Shown here one piece after another: positions 1 to 6,229 of a stretch of DNA of 6,658 nt. The notes under the pieces are model-generated. The model saw nothing but the letters and a program-made list of their open reading frames with translations, was not told the origin of the DNA and searched no databases. The stretch is from an uncultured bacterium. Lineage in GTDB: Bacteria; Bdellovibrionota_C; UBA2361; SZUA-149; CALKYB01. The position numbers were made by a program, and so were the translations under genes. Every line of letters starts with the position of its first letter. Positions within the stretch are counted from its first letter, which is position 1. The stretch is from positions 1 through 6,658 of the forward strand of contig CALIEE010000298.1 of the NCBI GenBank assembly GCA_938022485.1. Direction: 5' to 3'.

Positions 1-371
1 CTTGATACCATTCTGCTACTAAATTCTTCCATAGCTTCAATCGTATCTTTAAGGTGAAAGTTTATTAGTGGCCATGTAGCTTTTTTAATAGCTACAATGA
101 GCTTGCCAATGACAGGCCGGTGTGAGCTGATTTGCGAGGGAGGTTTTAGCCGGATTCTAGAAAGACTAGCTAGTGCTCTCAGCTCTTCAAGACTTTTTTC
201 TTCGAGAAGCAATCCTTCGGGTATCAGCTTATGTTGAAAGTTGCTTACATTATCAATCTCTTTCTGATTATAGCTTTCAGAGGTCTCAAGCCTTTGCTGA
301 AAGTTTAGCTTGGCTTGATTTTCTAGCTCTTGAAATGACTGATCCTCAGCCCTTTTAGTCAATAAACTCAT
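1..371 (-). CDS. Partial SHR-module protein, function unknown (3' end beyond left edge)
   Basis: An open frame of 123 codons begins at an ATG at 371 and runs off the left edge, so the C-terminal part is missing. An in-frame TAG lies about 24 bases upstream of the ATG, so the start cannot move far; no good Shine-Dalgarno sequence is visible. Residues 1-70 are rich in Glu, Gln, Lys and Leu and look helical. Residues 81-113 carry I-S-S-H-R-P, then G-x2-I-V-x2-K-K-A, then L-K-D-x2-E-A. The same module occurs in the divergent neighbour at 570-1268. From memory, such modules sit N-terminal to methyltransferase or glycosyltransferase domains, or stand alone, in polysaccharide gene clusters of Myxococcota and similar bacteria. 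That a catalytic domain follows outside the window is inference. The coding frame itself is well supported by this homology; the biochemical role is unknown. Confidence 0.75.
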   Translation of the reverse strand, partial: MSLLTKRAEDQSFQELENQAKLNFQQRLETSESYNQKEIDNVSNFQHKLIPEGLLLEEKSLEELRALASLSRIRLKPPSQISSHRPVIGKLIVAIKKATWPLINFHLKDTIEAMEEFSSRMVS

Positions 372-396
372 TGTGTTGAAGTCTTTAGTTGCATCC

Positions 397-404
397 TATA
401 GTAA
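397..404 (-). promoter_or_regulatory. Candidate -10 element of the leftward gene (TTACTATA)
   Basis: Read on the minus strand from 404 to 397, the sequence is TTACTATA, containing the -10-like hexamer TACTAT. It ends 25 bases before the ATG at 371, which would give a leader of about 20 nt. The same octamer stands at almost the same distance before the rightward gene. No convincing -35 hexamer lies 16-18 bp upstream, so this is a candidate only. Confidence 0.35.
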
Positions 405-520
405 GCTTTCAGCTGGCTCTTTTCTTGTTTATTCTCGCTGTGCCAAGTCGTAAACTAGGACTCAATCCTCGGCGTTTGAGAGCCTCGAGAAGAACCTCTT
501 GAAGGTTTGCCATTGAGTAG

Positions 521-546
521 ATAGTAAGTGGCTTTTTATTTACTAT
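521..546. repeat. Inverted repeat ATAGTAA / TTACTAT in the divergent intergenic region
   Basis: ATAGTAA at 521-527 is the exact reverse complement of TTACTAT at 540-546, with 12 bases between. With G-U pairs the arms could extend to 11 bp around a CTTT loop. ATAGTAAG at 521-528 also recurs as a direct copy at 398-405. The right arm overlaps the candidate -10 of the rightward gene, so the repeat could be an operator or simply a repeated promoter element. Confidence 0.4.
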
Positions 547-547
547 A
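540..547 (+). promoter_or_regulatory. Candidate -10 element of the rightward operon (TTACTATA)
   Basis: TTACTATA contains the hexamer TACTAT and overlaps TATAAC (544-549), which matches the -10 consensus at five of six bases. It lies 22 bases before the ATG at 570, and a start site near 553 would give a leader of about 17 nt. The matching element in the opposite direction strengthens it. No good -35 is seen at standard spacing. Confidence 0.35.
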
Positions 548-569
548 ACATTTGATAGTTTTTTGCACT

Positions 570-1268
570 ATGAATGCTGAGCAAGATACAGATATACCGG
601 CTTTAATGGCCAAGATTAGGCAGGAGATTAAGGCGGAACTGGATGGCCAGGACCTGCCAGCCCAGAAGGACTCTACTGAGAAGATCCGTGGAACTATAGT
701 TCAGGATAGCGGACCGCTTCTTTATTCAGAGGAGTTAAATTATCTCAATCAGCATTGGGGTAGTTGGGCTCAACAAAGTGAAATAACTTCTCATAGGAAA
801 TTTCTTGGCCCTTTTATTGTCAAAGCTAAAAAGGCATTGGTGAGAGTTGTTTGGGAATATGTGCTTAAGGATTATTTTGAAGCCGAGAGGAGGTTTCAGT
901 CTAACTTAGTGAGACATCTCAATGCCAATGCTCGCTATACAGATTCCAGGATTAAGGACACTTTTTGGCAAATAATTGAAAAAGTAGACAATGATATCGA
1001 AGGGCTAAATCGAAGAACTGATAACCTCCTTTCAATTTCCGAACGAACTGCCGATGAGAGTCGATTGGAAGTTAAAGAACAACTCACGGAACTTAAGGGT
1101 AAATTGAGGGCCTTGGAAACTGTATTCAGTGGGGCCAAGGATTTAGGGGAAGGGGGGAATTTAGTTAGGCCTTTGACTCAATTTGATCATCTTCCTCCTG
1201 ATTGGCGAAAGTCAATTGATGAGATTAACTCATTGGTTCAAGTGTTGAATTCTAGAGCTGATAGCTAG
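570..1268 (+). CDS. SHR-module helical protein, stand-alone, function unknown
   Basis: This 232-residue protein is predicted cytoplasmic, with no signal peptide or membrane segment. Residues 8-24 (D-I-P-A-L-M-A-K-I-R) resemble the short N-terminal stretch that, as I recall, precedes this module in related proteins. Residues 72-105 carry I-T-S-H-R, G-x2-I-V-x2-K-K-A and L-K-D-x2-E-A, matching the leftward gene at 1-371. Residues about 105-190 are charged and heptad-like, probably long helices or a coiled coil. The C-terminus has D-x-L-P-P-D-W at 206-212. No methyltransferase or glycosyltransferase domain follows the module. I chose ATG 570 over the in-frame TTG at 552 because the TTG overlaps the expected transcription start; neither has a strong Shine-Dalgarno sequence. 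The stop is one base before the glycosyltransferase start, suggesting coupled translation and a shared role in glycan assembly. That role is inferred from context only. Confidence 0.8.
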   Translation: MNAEQDTDIPALMAKIRQEIKAELDGQDLPAQKDSTEKIRGTIVQDSGPLLYSEELNYLNQHWGSWAQQSEITSHRKFLGPFIVKAKKALVRVVWEYVLKDYFEAERRFQSNLVRHLNANARYTDSRIKDTFWQIIEKVDNDIEGLNRRTDNLLSISERTADESRLEVKEQLTELKGKLRALETVFSGAKDLGEGGNLVRPLTQFDHLPPDWRKSIDEINSLVQVLNSRADS

Positions 1269-1269
1269 G

Positions 1270-2400
1270 ATGATTTCCTCCGGCTCTAAAAAGCGCGCCA
1301 ACATACTGATAGCTACAACTCAGGTGCCATATACCGAGGGTGGTGCTGAGGTCTTGGTGAGAACTCTTCGTAAGGAGTTAGCCAGCCGTGATTTTAACGT
1401 TGATGTAGTTCAGATTCCTTTTAGTGCTGAGCCCAAAAGTGAGCTGTTACGTCAGATGGCCCTTTGGCGTAATCTTGATTTAAAGTCCTTTTCTGGGCAT
1501 GAGGTGGACTTGGTTATTGCAACTAAGTTTCCTTCTTATATGGTTAATCATCCTAGGAAGTCTCTTTGGTTAGTTCATCAGCATAGACAATTCTATGACC
1601 TCTACGCCTCTCGTTTCGGCGACTTCTCGAGTGACCTAGATAATGAAACAATTCGCCAAATGGTAATGGATGCTGACAAGAAAGCCTTGGAAGAGTGCCA
1701 ATCCTGCTACACGATTTCGCCTAATGTCACGGACAGGGTCAATCGCTATTTTGGTATGAATGCGCCCTCTCTTCCGCCTCCTCTGCCGCTCGGAGATGCC
1801 TATCACAGGTCTGAAGCAGATAACTATATACTCTCGGTTGGACGAATTTGTAGTATCAAGCGGGTAGATATGATGATCAAAGCCATGGCTCAGGTTGATG
1901 ATTCGCTAAAACTAAAAATCGTTGGGCTGCCTGATGAGGCTGCTCATGAGCAGTATCTAAAGAACGAAATTGAAAAGCATCACCTATGGAACCGAGTTGA
2001 GTTTTTGGGAAGAGTCAGTGAGGAAGACCTTATAATTCTATTCTCTAAAGCTTTTGCTGTTTATTACGCTCCTTTTGATGAAGACTATGGTTATGTAACT
2101 CTTGAGGCTCTTGCTAGCGGAGTGCCTGTACTTACCTGCACCGACAGTGGTGGAGTGCTTTCCTATATTGAACATGGAAAAAACGGCCTGATAGCAGAAC
2201 CTACTGTTGATGCCTTAGCCGAGCAGGCCAATAGACTGCTCAGGGAAGAGGGTTTCAGGGCAACCCTTGCAGCAAATTGCACGGTAGGAGATTTGACTGC
2301 CACTTGGGATCAGGTGGTGGAGAGTTTGACTGCTCCGCTTGATGGAGGTTTCGAGCTCTCGGACAAAAGAAGAGCTACCTCTGGTAAGGGGGCTGCTTAG
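1270..2400 (+). CDS. Glycosyltransferase family 4 (GT-B fold)
   Basis: This 376-residue protein probably transfers a sugar from a nucleotide-sugar donor onto a lipid-linked or growing surface glycan at the cytoplasmic face of the membrane. Residues 11-27 (N-I-L-I-A then G-G-A-E) form the usual first strand and acceptor-side loop of GT4 enzymes. Residues 185-285 are the donor-binding half: S-V-G-R at 189-192 with K197 (the conserved Arg/Lys pair), E-F-L-G at 244-247, and the E-x7-E signature at E271 and E279 (D-E-D-Y-G-Y-V-T-L-E-A). G-G-V and H-G-x-N-G-L follow at 294-307. Length is normal for GT4 and the reading frame is intact. Residues 355-376 are a poorly conserved tail. The ATG lies one base after the preceding stop, with no strong ribosome binding site of its own. 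Sugar and linkage cannot be told from the sequence. Capsule, O-antigen or exopolysaccharide synthesis is the likely pathway. Confidence 0.93.
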   Translation: MISSGSKKRANILIATTQVPYTEGGAEVLVRTLRKELASRDFNVDVVQIPFSAEPKSELLRQMALWRNLDLKSFSGHEVDLVIATKFPSYMVNHPRKSLWLVHQHRQFYDLYASRFGDFSSDLDNETIRQMVMDADKKALEECQSCYTISPNVTDRVNRYFGMNAPSLPPPLPLGDAYHRSEADNYILSVGRICSIKRVDMMIKAMAQVDDSLKLKIVGLPDEAAHEQYLKNEIEKHHLWNRVEFLGRVSEEDLIILFSKAFAVYYAPFDEDYGYVTLEALASGVPVLTCTDSGGVLSYIEHGKNGLIAEPTVDALAEQANRLLREEGFRATLAANCTVGDLTATWDQVVESLTAPLDGGFELSDKRRATSGKGAA

Positions 2401-2416
2401 TTTAAGTTGAAATTAA

Positions 2417-2439
2417 TTGTTCCGAAGATTTTGGAACAA
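2417..2439. terminator. Putative bidirectional terminator hairpin
   Basis: TTGTTCCGAA (2417-2426) pairs with TTTGGAACAA (2430-2439), with one G-T wobble and a GAT loop. It sits between the end of the glycosyltransferase gene (2400) and the end of the convergent secreted-protein gene (2450). T-rich but imperfect tracts follow on both strands (ATAATTTTC rightward, TTAATTTC leftward). The AT-rich stem and broken T-tracts make it a moderate-strength candidate. Confidence 0.55.
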
Positions 2440-2449
2440 GATAATTTTC

Positions 2450-3097
2450 TCAGCGCATAGTGCTCGATGGCTCTGGGTCGGGAAAGGCACCGATTGGGGA
2501 GCCTTGAGAACCGTTTGGATTAAAAATACCGGCTTTTTCTGTGACCCATTTCTGGTTGACTTTATGCATGGTCAGGCTCAGAGAGCTTTCCTTGTCACCA
2601 AATCTTTTTTTTAACTTTACTTGAGCTTTGTTTCCGCCATCTAGAGTCACATCTTCAATAATAAAATCGGTTTTAGCTAGCATTTCTCTGGATTTGGCTT
2701 GTATGTCTTTAAGGTTTTTTTCTAACAGGGCTGTGGTTTCCTTACTTTCTTTTTTTTGTTGAGAGCTAAGCTCTTTATTCGACAAGAATAACCTGGATAG
2801 CTCGATATTTTGCTCACCATTGTCTTTTGCCCGTTTTAAATAAAAAGCCTTCATTTCCTCCGGGCTGGAGTAGGCTATACTGCCGTTACTATCTTCTTTC
2901 ATTTTAGAGTAAGTTCCTTCCCAGTCCACTAGCTCTACCAGGGGACTTACGTCTGGACTAACTTTCAGCTTCGACAGCACCGAGTAAAGAGCACTTTCTG
3001 GAGTTTCTGCGTTAACAGGGGTGGCAGCTAAAATGAAAGACAAGCATGCCAGTGGTAAAGATAGTCTTCGTAATCTGCCTGATTTGATTGAATTCAT
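2450..3097 (-). CDS. Secreted (periplasmic or extracellular) protein of unknown function, end of pilin operon
   Basis: I do not recognise a named family. The 215-residue product has a classical Sec signal peptide: basic residues R8-R11, a hydrophobic stretch at about 12-28, and V-N-A at 28-30 with likely cleavage before E31. Cys18 lies too early and in the wrong context for a lipobox. The mature part is hydrophilic. Residues about 75-145 look helical and rich in Lys, Glu and Gln. Residues 145-190 alternate as strands (I-I-E-D-V, A-Q-V-K-L-K-K, L-S-L-T-M, K-W-V-T-E-K-A), reminiscent of NTF2-like or DUF4878-type domains, which is a guess. The tail is Pro/Gly/Ser-rich. The start is ATG 3097 because AAGGA stands 7 bases before it; an upstream in-frame TTG at 3133 would overlap the preceding gene and bury the signal peptide. 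It begins 25 bp after the pilX-like stop, suggesting co-expression with the minor pilins. Confidence 0.82.
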   Translation of the reverse strand: MNSIKSGRLRRLSLPLACLSFILAATPVNAETPESALYSVLSKLKVSPDVSPLVELVDWEGTYSKMKEDSNGSIAYSSPEEMKAFYLKRAKDNGEQNIELSRLFLSNKELSSQQKKESKETTALLEKNLKDIQAKSREMLAKTDFIIEDVTLDGGNKAQVKLKKRFGDKESSLSLTMHKVNQKWVTEKAGIFNPNGSQGSPIGAFPDPEPSSTMR

Positions 3098-3104
3098 CGA
3101 TCTT

Positions 3105-3109
3105 TCCTT
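3105..3109 (-). promoter_or_regulatory. Ribosome binding site deciding the start of the secreted-protein gene
   Basis: AAGGA on the minus strand lies 7 bases before the ATG at 3097. It selects this ATG over the earlier in-frame TTG at 3133 and places the signal peptide at the true N-terminus. Confidence 0.75.
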
Positions 3110-3122
3110 ATTTAAATGATTG

Positions 3123-5279
3123 CTATAAATCAAAATTTCTTACAAAAAGCTCCTGACGCAGATACACAAACGCCGGTGTCATTGGGGGTAATTTGTTCGG
3201 GTCATTGAACCTAGTGTCATAAGCCCAAGTCCGATTTGGAGCACTGTAGTAGTTAAAAGGCTCCCATCCAGATTGTGTATGGAGAGTTGGCCCTAAGCTT
3301 ACGAAAGAGCCTTGATAAGTAAAGAATTGATTATTCGTTAAACCATTTCCAGGGTCTCTAAAATGCTCATTGAAGCGAAAAATATTGATTACACCTCCAC
3401 CAGGATTACCAATATCTCGTCCAGCTGCCCCATTGGCGTTACCAGTTCTTTTCATTCCACTAAGAACAGCGGTGTTGACCGTGGTGTTCGAACCTCTTCT
3501 CCAGCGGAGCCAATTGGGGTTTACCGAAGGTATTTCGCTGCTAAAGTCTCTCCAGTTATTTGAAAGTAAAAAGTGAGCATCGGCAATAATCGCTGAAGGC
3601 TTCCAATTACTGTTTAAATTGTAGTCTCCCCATACTACAACTTGTTGATCTGAAATGACGGTGAGGCCTCGTACTGTTTCATGATTCGTGTCGCTTGACT
3701 CAAGCTCGGAGCCATTCCTAATTCGCACAGCATAGTTATTGTGGTCGTCGTCTGAACTGGCTCCCTGGACAGTTAGAAAAAATACAAGACCTTGCTCTGT
3801 GATATCATTTAGCTTTCTGTCGTTAATTAGAATTCCACCACCAGCTAAATCTTCATGTTCACCTATACATGTAAGGAGAGCCTGCATATCTATCTCCAGT
3901 ACAGTTTGAAACTCATTTAATGAAGAGTTGTGGTTATACTCTCGGTGAAGAGTTAGTCTGTTGTTGCCCAGACTGTCGGGGAAAGGGGGACTAGCCTTGT
4001 GAGTATTACCTATTGGACGAGAAACTTTATCTATATAATCCCAGATGAGACCTTTTTCATCGTAATCCGAGTTTACCGCTCTCCACTGCTGGTGACCGGC
4101 TGTACCTTGATTAAAGTAGGGTTGACCCACATACCGTTGGCTGTCGAGCGAATTATGAAACGCAGCTTGGCTGAACGGAGCAGAATTATCTATTCCAGGC
4201 ACTCTTTTGATTGGAGCTCCCGCGAACCCTTCTGTTCCTCCTGTATACTGACAGCTGTTACTGTGTAAAGCATCAGTGGCCACCTTGTTTACAGAATTGT
4301 CAGGATTGAATACGTAAACTCCCGTTGAAGAGTCGACCCCATTGAAGTTGCGAAGAGGTTGTTCTGCGCCATTTAGTTTAAGCACAAGTCTTAAATCAGC
4401 TCGCTGCCAGTAAAGGCCATCTCCAAAGGCGTCCAGAGCTTCTGCAGGTGGAACTACCACTGGGTCTTCGCCAATTAAGATATTGTCATTCCATGCACCA
4501 ACATCTGTAACTTCAGGTCGAGATCCGGAGCATAGGGGTAGATTTAAGAAGCTGCCCGGGTCCCTAACCTTTGCTGTACCACTATGTCCTGCACAAGAGG
4601 GAGTATCTTTTTTTCCTCGATATAAAGAGCCGGCCATCGAGACTGGTCCAGCTAGCTCAGTGGCCCCGTTATCCTGGGGTGCCATATACAGGTCTCCATT
4701 GGTATGAACTGGCCCTGTAAGATTTAGAGTAGCCCCGTTGAACATTTCTAAATCTTCCTCAAAAAAGACTCCAAACTGAAACATCGGAACCAATCTACTC
4801 TTAAAGGTTAATTCTAGGATTGCCTCGTTACTACCTTGATTGTTTCTGCCTACAGAGGTCACAGCATATCTAAACTCTTGGGCATTTAGACCTGCGAATT
4901 GTTCTCCAGGAGGAATCGTCGTTAATATCGGATTTCCAGGAGGCTCCGAGACCATAGTGACCGCTTCATGCTGATTGTTAAAAGTGAAACTGTCACATGC
5001 AAAATCATCAGTCCCTGCAGAGCCGTTAAAGCAGTCTTCTATACTGGCAGGAGCAGTTCCTGCTGGATAGTTATAGCTCTCGAAAATGTTTCGAATTGTC
5101 TCGGCCCTAATGTTCAATCCAGCCTCAGCGGCATTGAAGCCACTGGCGCTGTCCCTTGATGCCTTAACAAGTTTTAGTTCTGTTTGGCTGATAACCATAT
5201 AGGCAGAGAGCATGCTCGCAATAATTACTACCAAAAAGAGCACTGTAATAAGGGCAAACCCCTGTTCCTTCTTTTTCAT
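3123..5279 (-). CDS. pilX: PilX-like minor pilin with very large C-terminal extracellular region
   Basis: This is a 718-residue type IV pilus assembly protein. The N-terminus fits the PilX N-terminal domain: K-K-K-E-Q-G then F-A-L-I, with prepilin peptidase cleavage expected after Gly7, a hydrophobic helix at 8-30, and the conserved A-A-E-A-G-L at 50-55. Position +5 after cleavage is Thr, not Glu. PilX proteins are usually about 150-200 residues; here some 550 extra residues follow. They include a D-L-E-M-F-N-G-A stretch and G-P-V-H-T-N-G at 189-195, typical of large PilX-like proteins and suggestive of beta-rich structure. The C-terminal 180 residues have G-L-T-V-I-S-D at 538-544, G-D-Y-N-L-N, Y-Q-G-S-F-V at 655-660, Y-D-T-R-F-N at 687-692 and L-P-P-M-T-P. 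I recall similar segments in large pilin-like proteins such as cyanobacterial HpsA. ATG 5279 is preferred because GAGG lies 6 bases upstream; TTG 5306 and ATG 5291 are weaker. It follows pilW by 30 bp. Exposure at the filament tip is inference. Confidence 0.85.
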   Translation of the reverse strand: MKKKEQGFALITVLFLVVIIASMLSAYMVISQTELKLVKASRDSASGFNAAEAGLNIRAETIRNIFESYNYPAGTAPASIEDCFNGSAGTDDFACDSFTFNNQHEAVTMVSEPPGNPILTTIPPGEQFAGLNAQEFRYAVTSVGRNNQGSNEAILELTFKSRLVPMFQFGVFFEEDLEMFNGATLNLTGPVHTNGDLYMAPQDNGATELAGPVSMAGSLYRGKKDTPSCAGHSGTAKVRDPGSFLNLPLCSGSRPEVTDVGAWNDNILIGEDPVVVPPAEALDAFGDGLYWQRADLRLVLKLNGAEQPLRNFNGVDSSTGVYVFNPDNSVNKVATDALHSNSCQYTGGTEGFAGAPIKRVPGIDNSAPFSQAAFHNSLDSQRYVGQPYFNQGTAGHQQWRAVNSDYDEKGLIWDYIDKVSRPIGNTHKASPPFPDSLGNNRLTLHREYNHNSSLNEFQTVLEIDMQALLTCIGEHEDLAGGGILINDRKLNDITEQGLVFFLTVQGASSDDDHNNYAVRIRNGSELESSDTNHETVRGLTVISDQQVVVWGDYNLNSNWKPSAIIADAHFLLSNNWRDFSSEIPSVNPNWLRWRRGSNTTVNTAVLSGMKRTGNANGAAGRDIGNPGGGVINIFRFNEHFRDPGNGLTNNQFFTYQGSFVSLGPTLHTQSGWEPFNYYSAPNRTWAYDTRFNDPNKLPPMTPAFVYLRQELFVRNFDL

Positions 5280-5285
5280 GTTGAA

Positions 5286-5289
5286 CCTC
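5286..5289 (-). promoter_or_regulatory. Ribosome binding site deciding the pilX-like start
   Basis: GAGG on the minus strand lies 6 bases before the ATG at 5279. This start gives the short positively charged leader (M-K-K-K-E-Q-G) normal for prepilins, unlike the longer leaders from 5291 or 5306. Confidence 0.6.
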
Positions 5290-5309
5290 ATGACTCTAGT
5301 TACCAAGAC

Positions 5310-6191
5310 TTAAGATGATAAAACGTTTCTAGGGAAATACTCAGCAGTAATACTGGAGCTCATCGTTCTGTTTTTTCGTGAGACTTCACCACCGAGAGTG
5401 ATGCTAATTTGAGCAATTTCTTTCCATACATGTCCGGCGCTAGCATCAAAGTTGTTGAGCATTGTACCATCTTGCATTTCCACTTGTATCGATAGCTCAT
5501 TTGTGTCAAAGGCCACTGGAGCAGGGGTTGAGAGATCTCCATTAATATATAATTCAAGAGTTTCTGTTATGGTATCCAAGCTAAATCGAAATTCTTCTAT
5601 TAGATATATTGAGCTACTTATCGCTGGGTAGGAGTTAAGTGGACCAGAAATCTGCATCTCAATATTAGTATCAAGATCGGTGTCTGAAAATTCAACAAAT
5701 TCTCCAGTATTGTTTACCTGGTTGTATAGAAAGACCCTGGTAGTTCCGCCTTCATCTAGTCTTTGAGCTTCAAAACTATCAAAAAGTCTATCTGCATTGA
5801 CTCTCTTGCAAACTGAATTCGGTCTGGACTCATCGGAGACATCAGCTACGGTGGCGCCGGCATTGATATCGTTACAAACTGTTAAAACTTCGGCTTGCTT
5901 ATTTCTTCTTAGAATTAAAGTGTCTGGTGCATTGCCCATACCATTTAGAAGTTCGACCGCTGGAAATGACGGTTGTAAGTTTTCACCCGCTTGTCGAACG
6001 TTGGTAGATACAATATCCATGCCAGCTCTCAAATTACTGTTTATGCTGGTTCTGATCACATCCTCAAAGTATACATTGTTGCTAGCGAGGATATTCGCTG
6101 TAACCAATCCCATAATAACGGTGCTAAGAGATGAAGCCACAAGGAGTTCCATTATCGTGAACCCTTTTTCGTTGCTAATCACTTCCGTCAT
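5310..6191 (-). CDS. pilW: PilW-like type IV pilus minor pilin
   Basis: This 293-residue prepilin has a 10-residue leader ending in K-G, then F-T-I-M-E-L-L-V with the canonical Glu at +5, and a hydrophobic helix to about residue 38. Residues 55-69 (R-A-G-M-D-I-V-S-T-N-V-R-Q-A-G) match the conserved 'R-x2-M-D-x-(L/I)-x2-(D/N)-x-R-Q-A-G' region of PilW proteins. Cys106 and Cys128 may form a disulfide in the globular domain. Length and layout fit PilW (about 250-350 residues). PilW is cleaved by prepilin peptidase and joins the minor-pilin complex that primes pilus assembly and sits at or near the tip. AAAGG stands 5 bases before the ATG. The gene is 38 bp after the GspH-like gene and 30 bp before the pilX-like gene, so an operon is likely. 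The symbol is assigned by family resemblance and position. Confidence 0.88.
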   Translation of the reverse strand: MTEVISNEKGFTIMELLVASSLSTVIMGLVTANILASNNVYFEDVIRTSINSNLRAGMDIVSTNVRQAGENLQPSFPAVELLNGMGNAPDTLILRRNKQAEVLTVCNDINAGATVADVSDESRPNSVCKRVNADRLFDSFEAQRLDEGGTTRVFLYNQVNNTGEFVEFSDTDLDTNIEMQISGPLNSYPAISSSIYLIEEFRFSLDTITETLELYINGDLSTPAPVAFDTNELSIQVEMQDGTMLNNFDASAGHVWKEIAQISITLGGEVSRKNRTMSSSITAEYFPRNVLSS

Positions 6192-6196
6192 TTCTG

Positions 6197-6201
6197 CCTT
6201 T
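6197..6201 (-). promoter_or_regulatory. Ribosome binding site of the pilW-like gene
   Basis: AAAGG on the minus strand lies 5 bases before the ATG at 6191 and supports that start; the leader it gives (10 residues to the Gly) is normal for a prepilin. Confidence 0.65.
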
Positions 6202-6229
6202 GTTATTGGTGTTTTTTGTTTCCCGAATA

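Noticed and set aside
173..358. 61-codon plus-strand frame at the left end
   Set aside because: It lies opposite the leftward SHR-module gene, whose frame is supported by homology with its neighbour.
458..484. Imperfect inverted repeat CTCAA ... TTGAG with GC-rich centre
   Set aside because: The arms pair over only five bases before bulges and no T-tract follows, so it is not strong enough to call an attenuator or terminator.
552..569. Longer start (TTG at 552) for the SHR-module protein
   Set aside because: It overlaps the expected transcription start just after the -10-like element, has no ribosome binding site, and adds six residues (M-I-V-F-C-T) with no family support. ATG 570 is preferred.
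3041..3055. Possible lipobox (L-P-L-A-C, Cys18) in the secreted protein
   Set aside because: Pro at -3 and a hydrophobic stretch that continues well past the Cys fit a signal peptidase I substrate with V-N-A, not a lipoprotein.
3098..3133. TTG start at 3133 for the secreted protein
   Set aside because: It would overlap the end of the pilX-like gene and move the signal peptide inward, whereas ATG 3097 has AAGGA at ideal spacing.
3363..5159. Several short plus-strand frames opposite the pilX-like gene
   Set aside because: All are shorter than 90 codons, lack ribosome binding sites and known motifs, and are antisense to a long conserved gene.
5280..5306. TTG 5306 or ATG 5291 as the pilX-like start
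   Set aside because: These lengthen the prepilin leader to 13-16 residues; ATG 5279 has a well-spaced GAGG and a normal leader.
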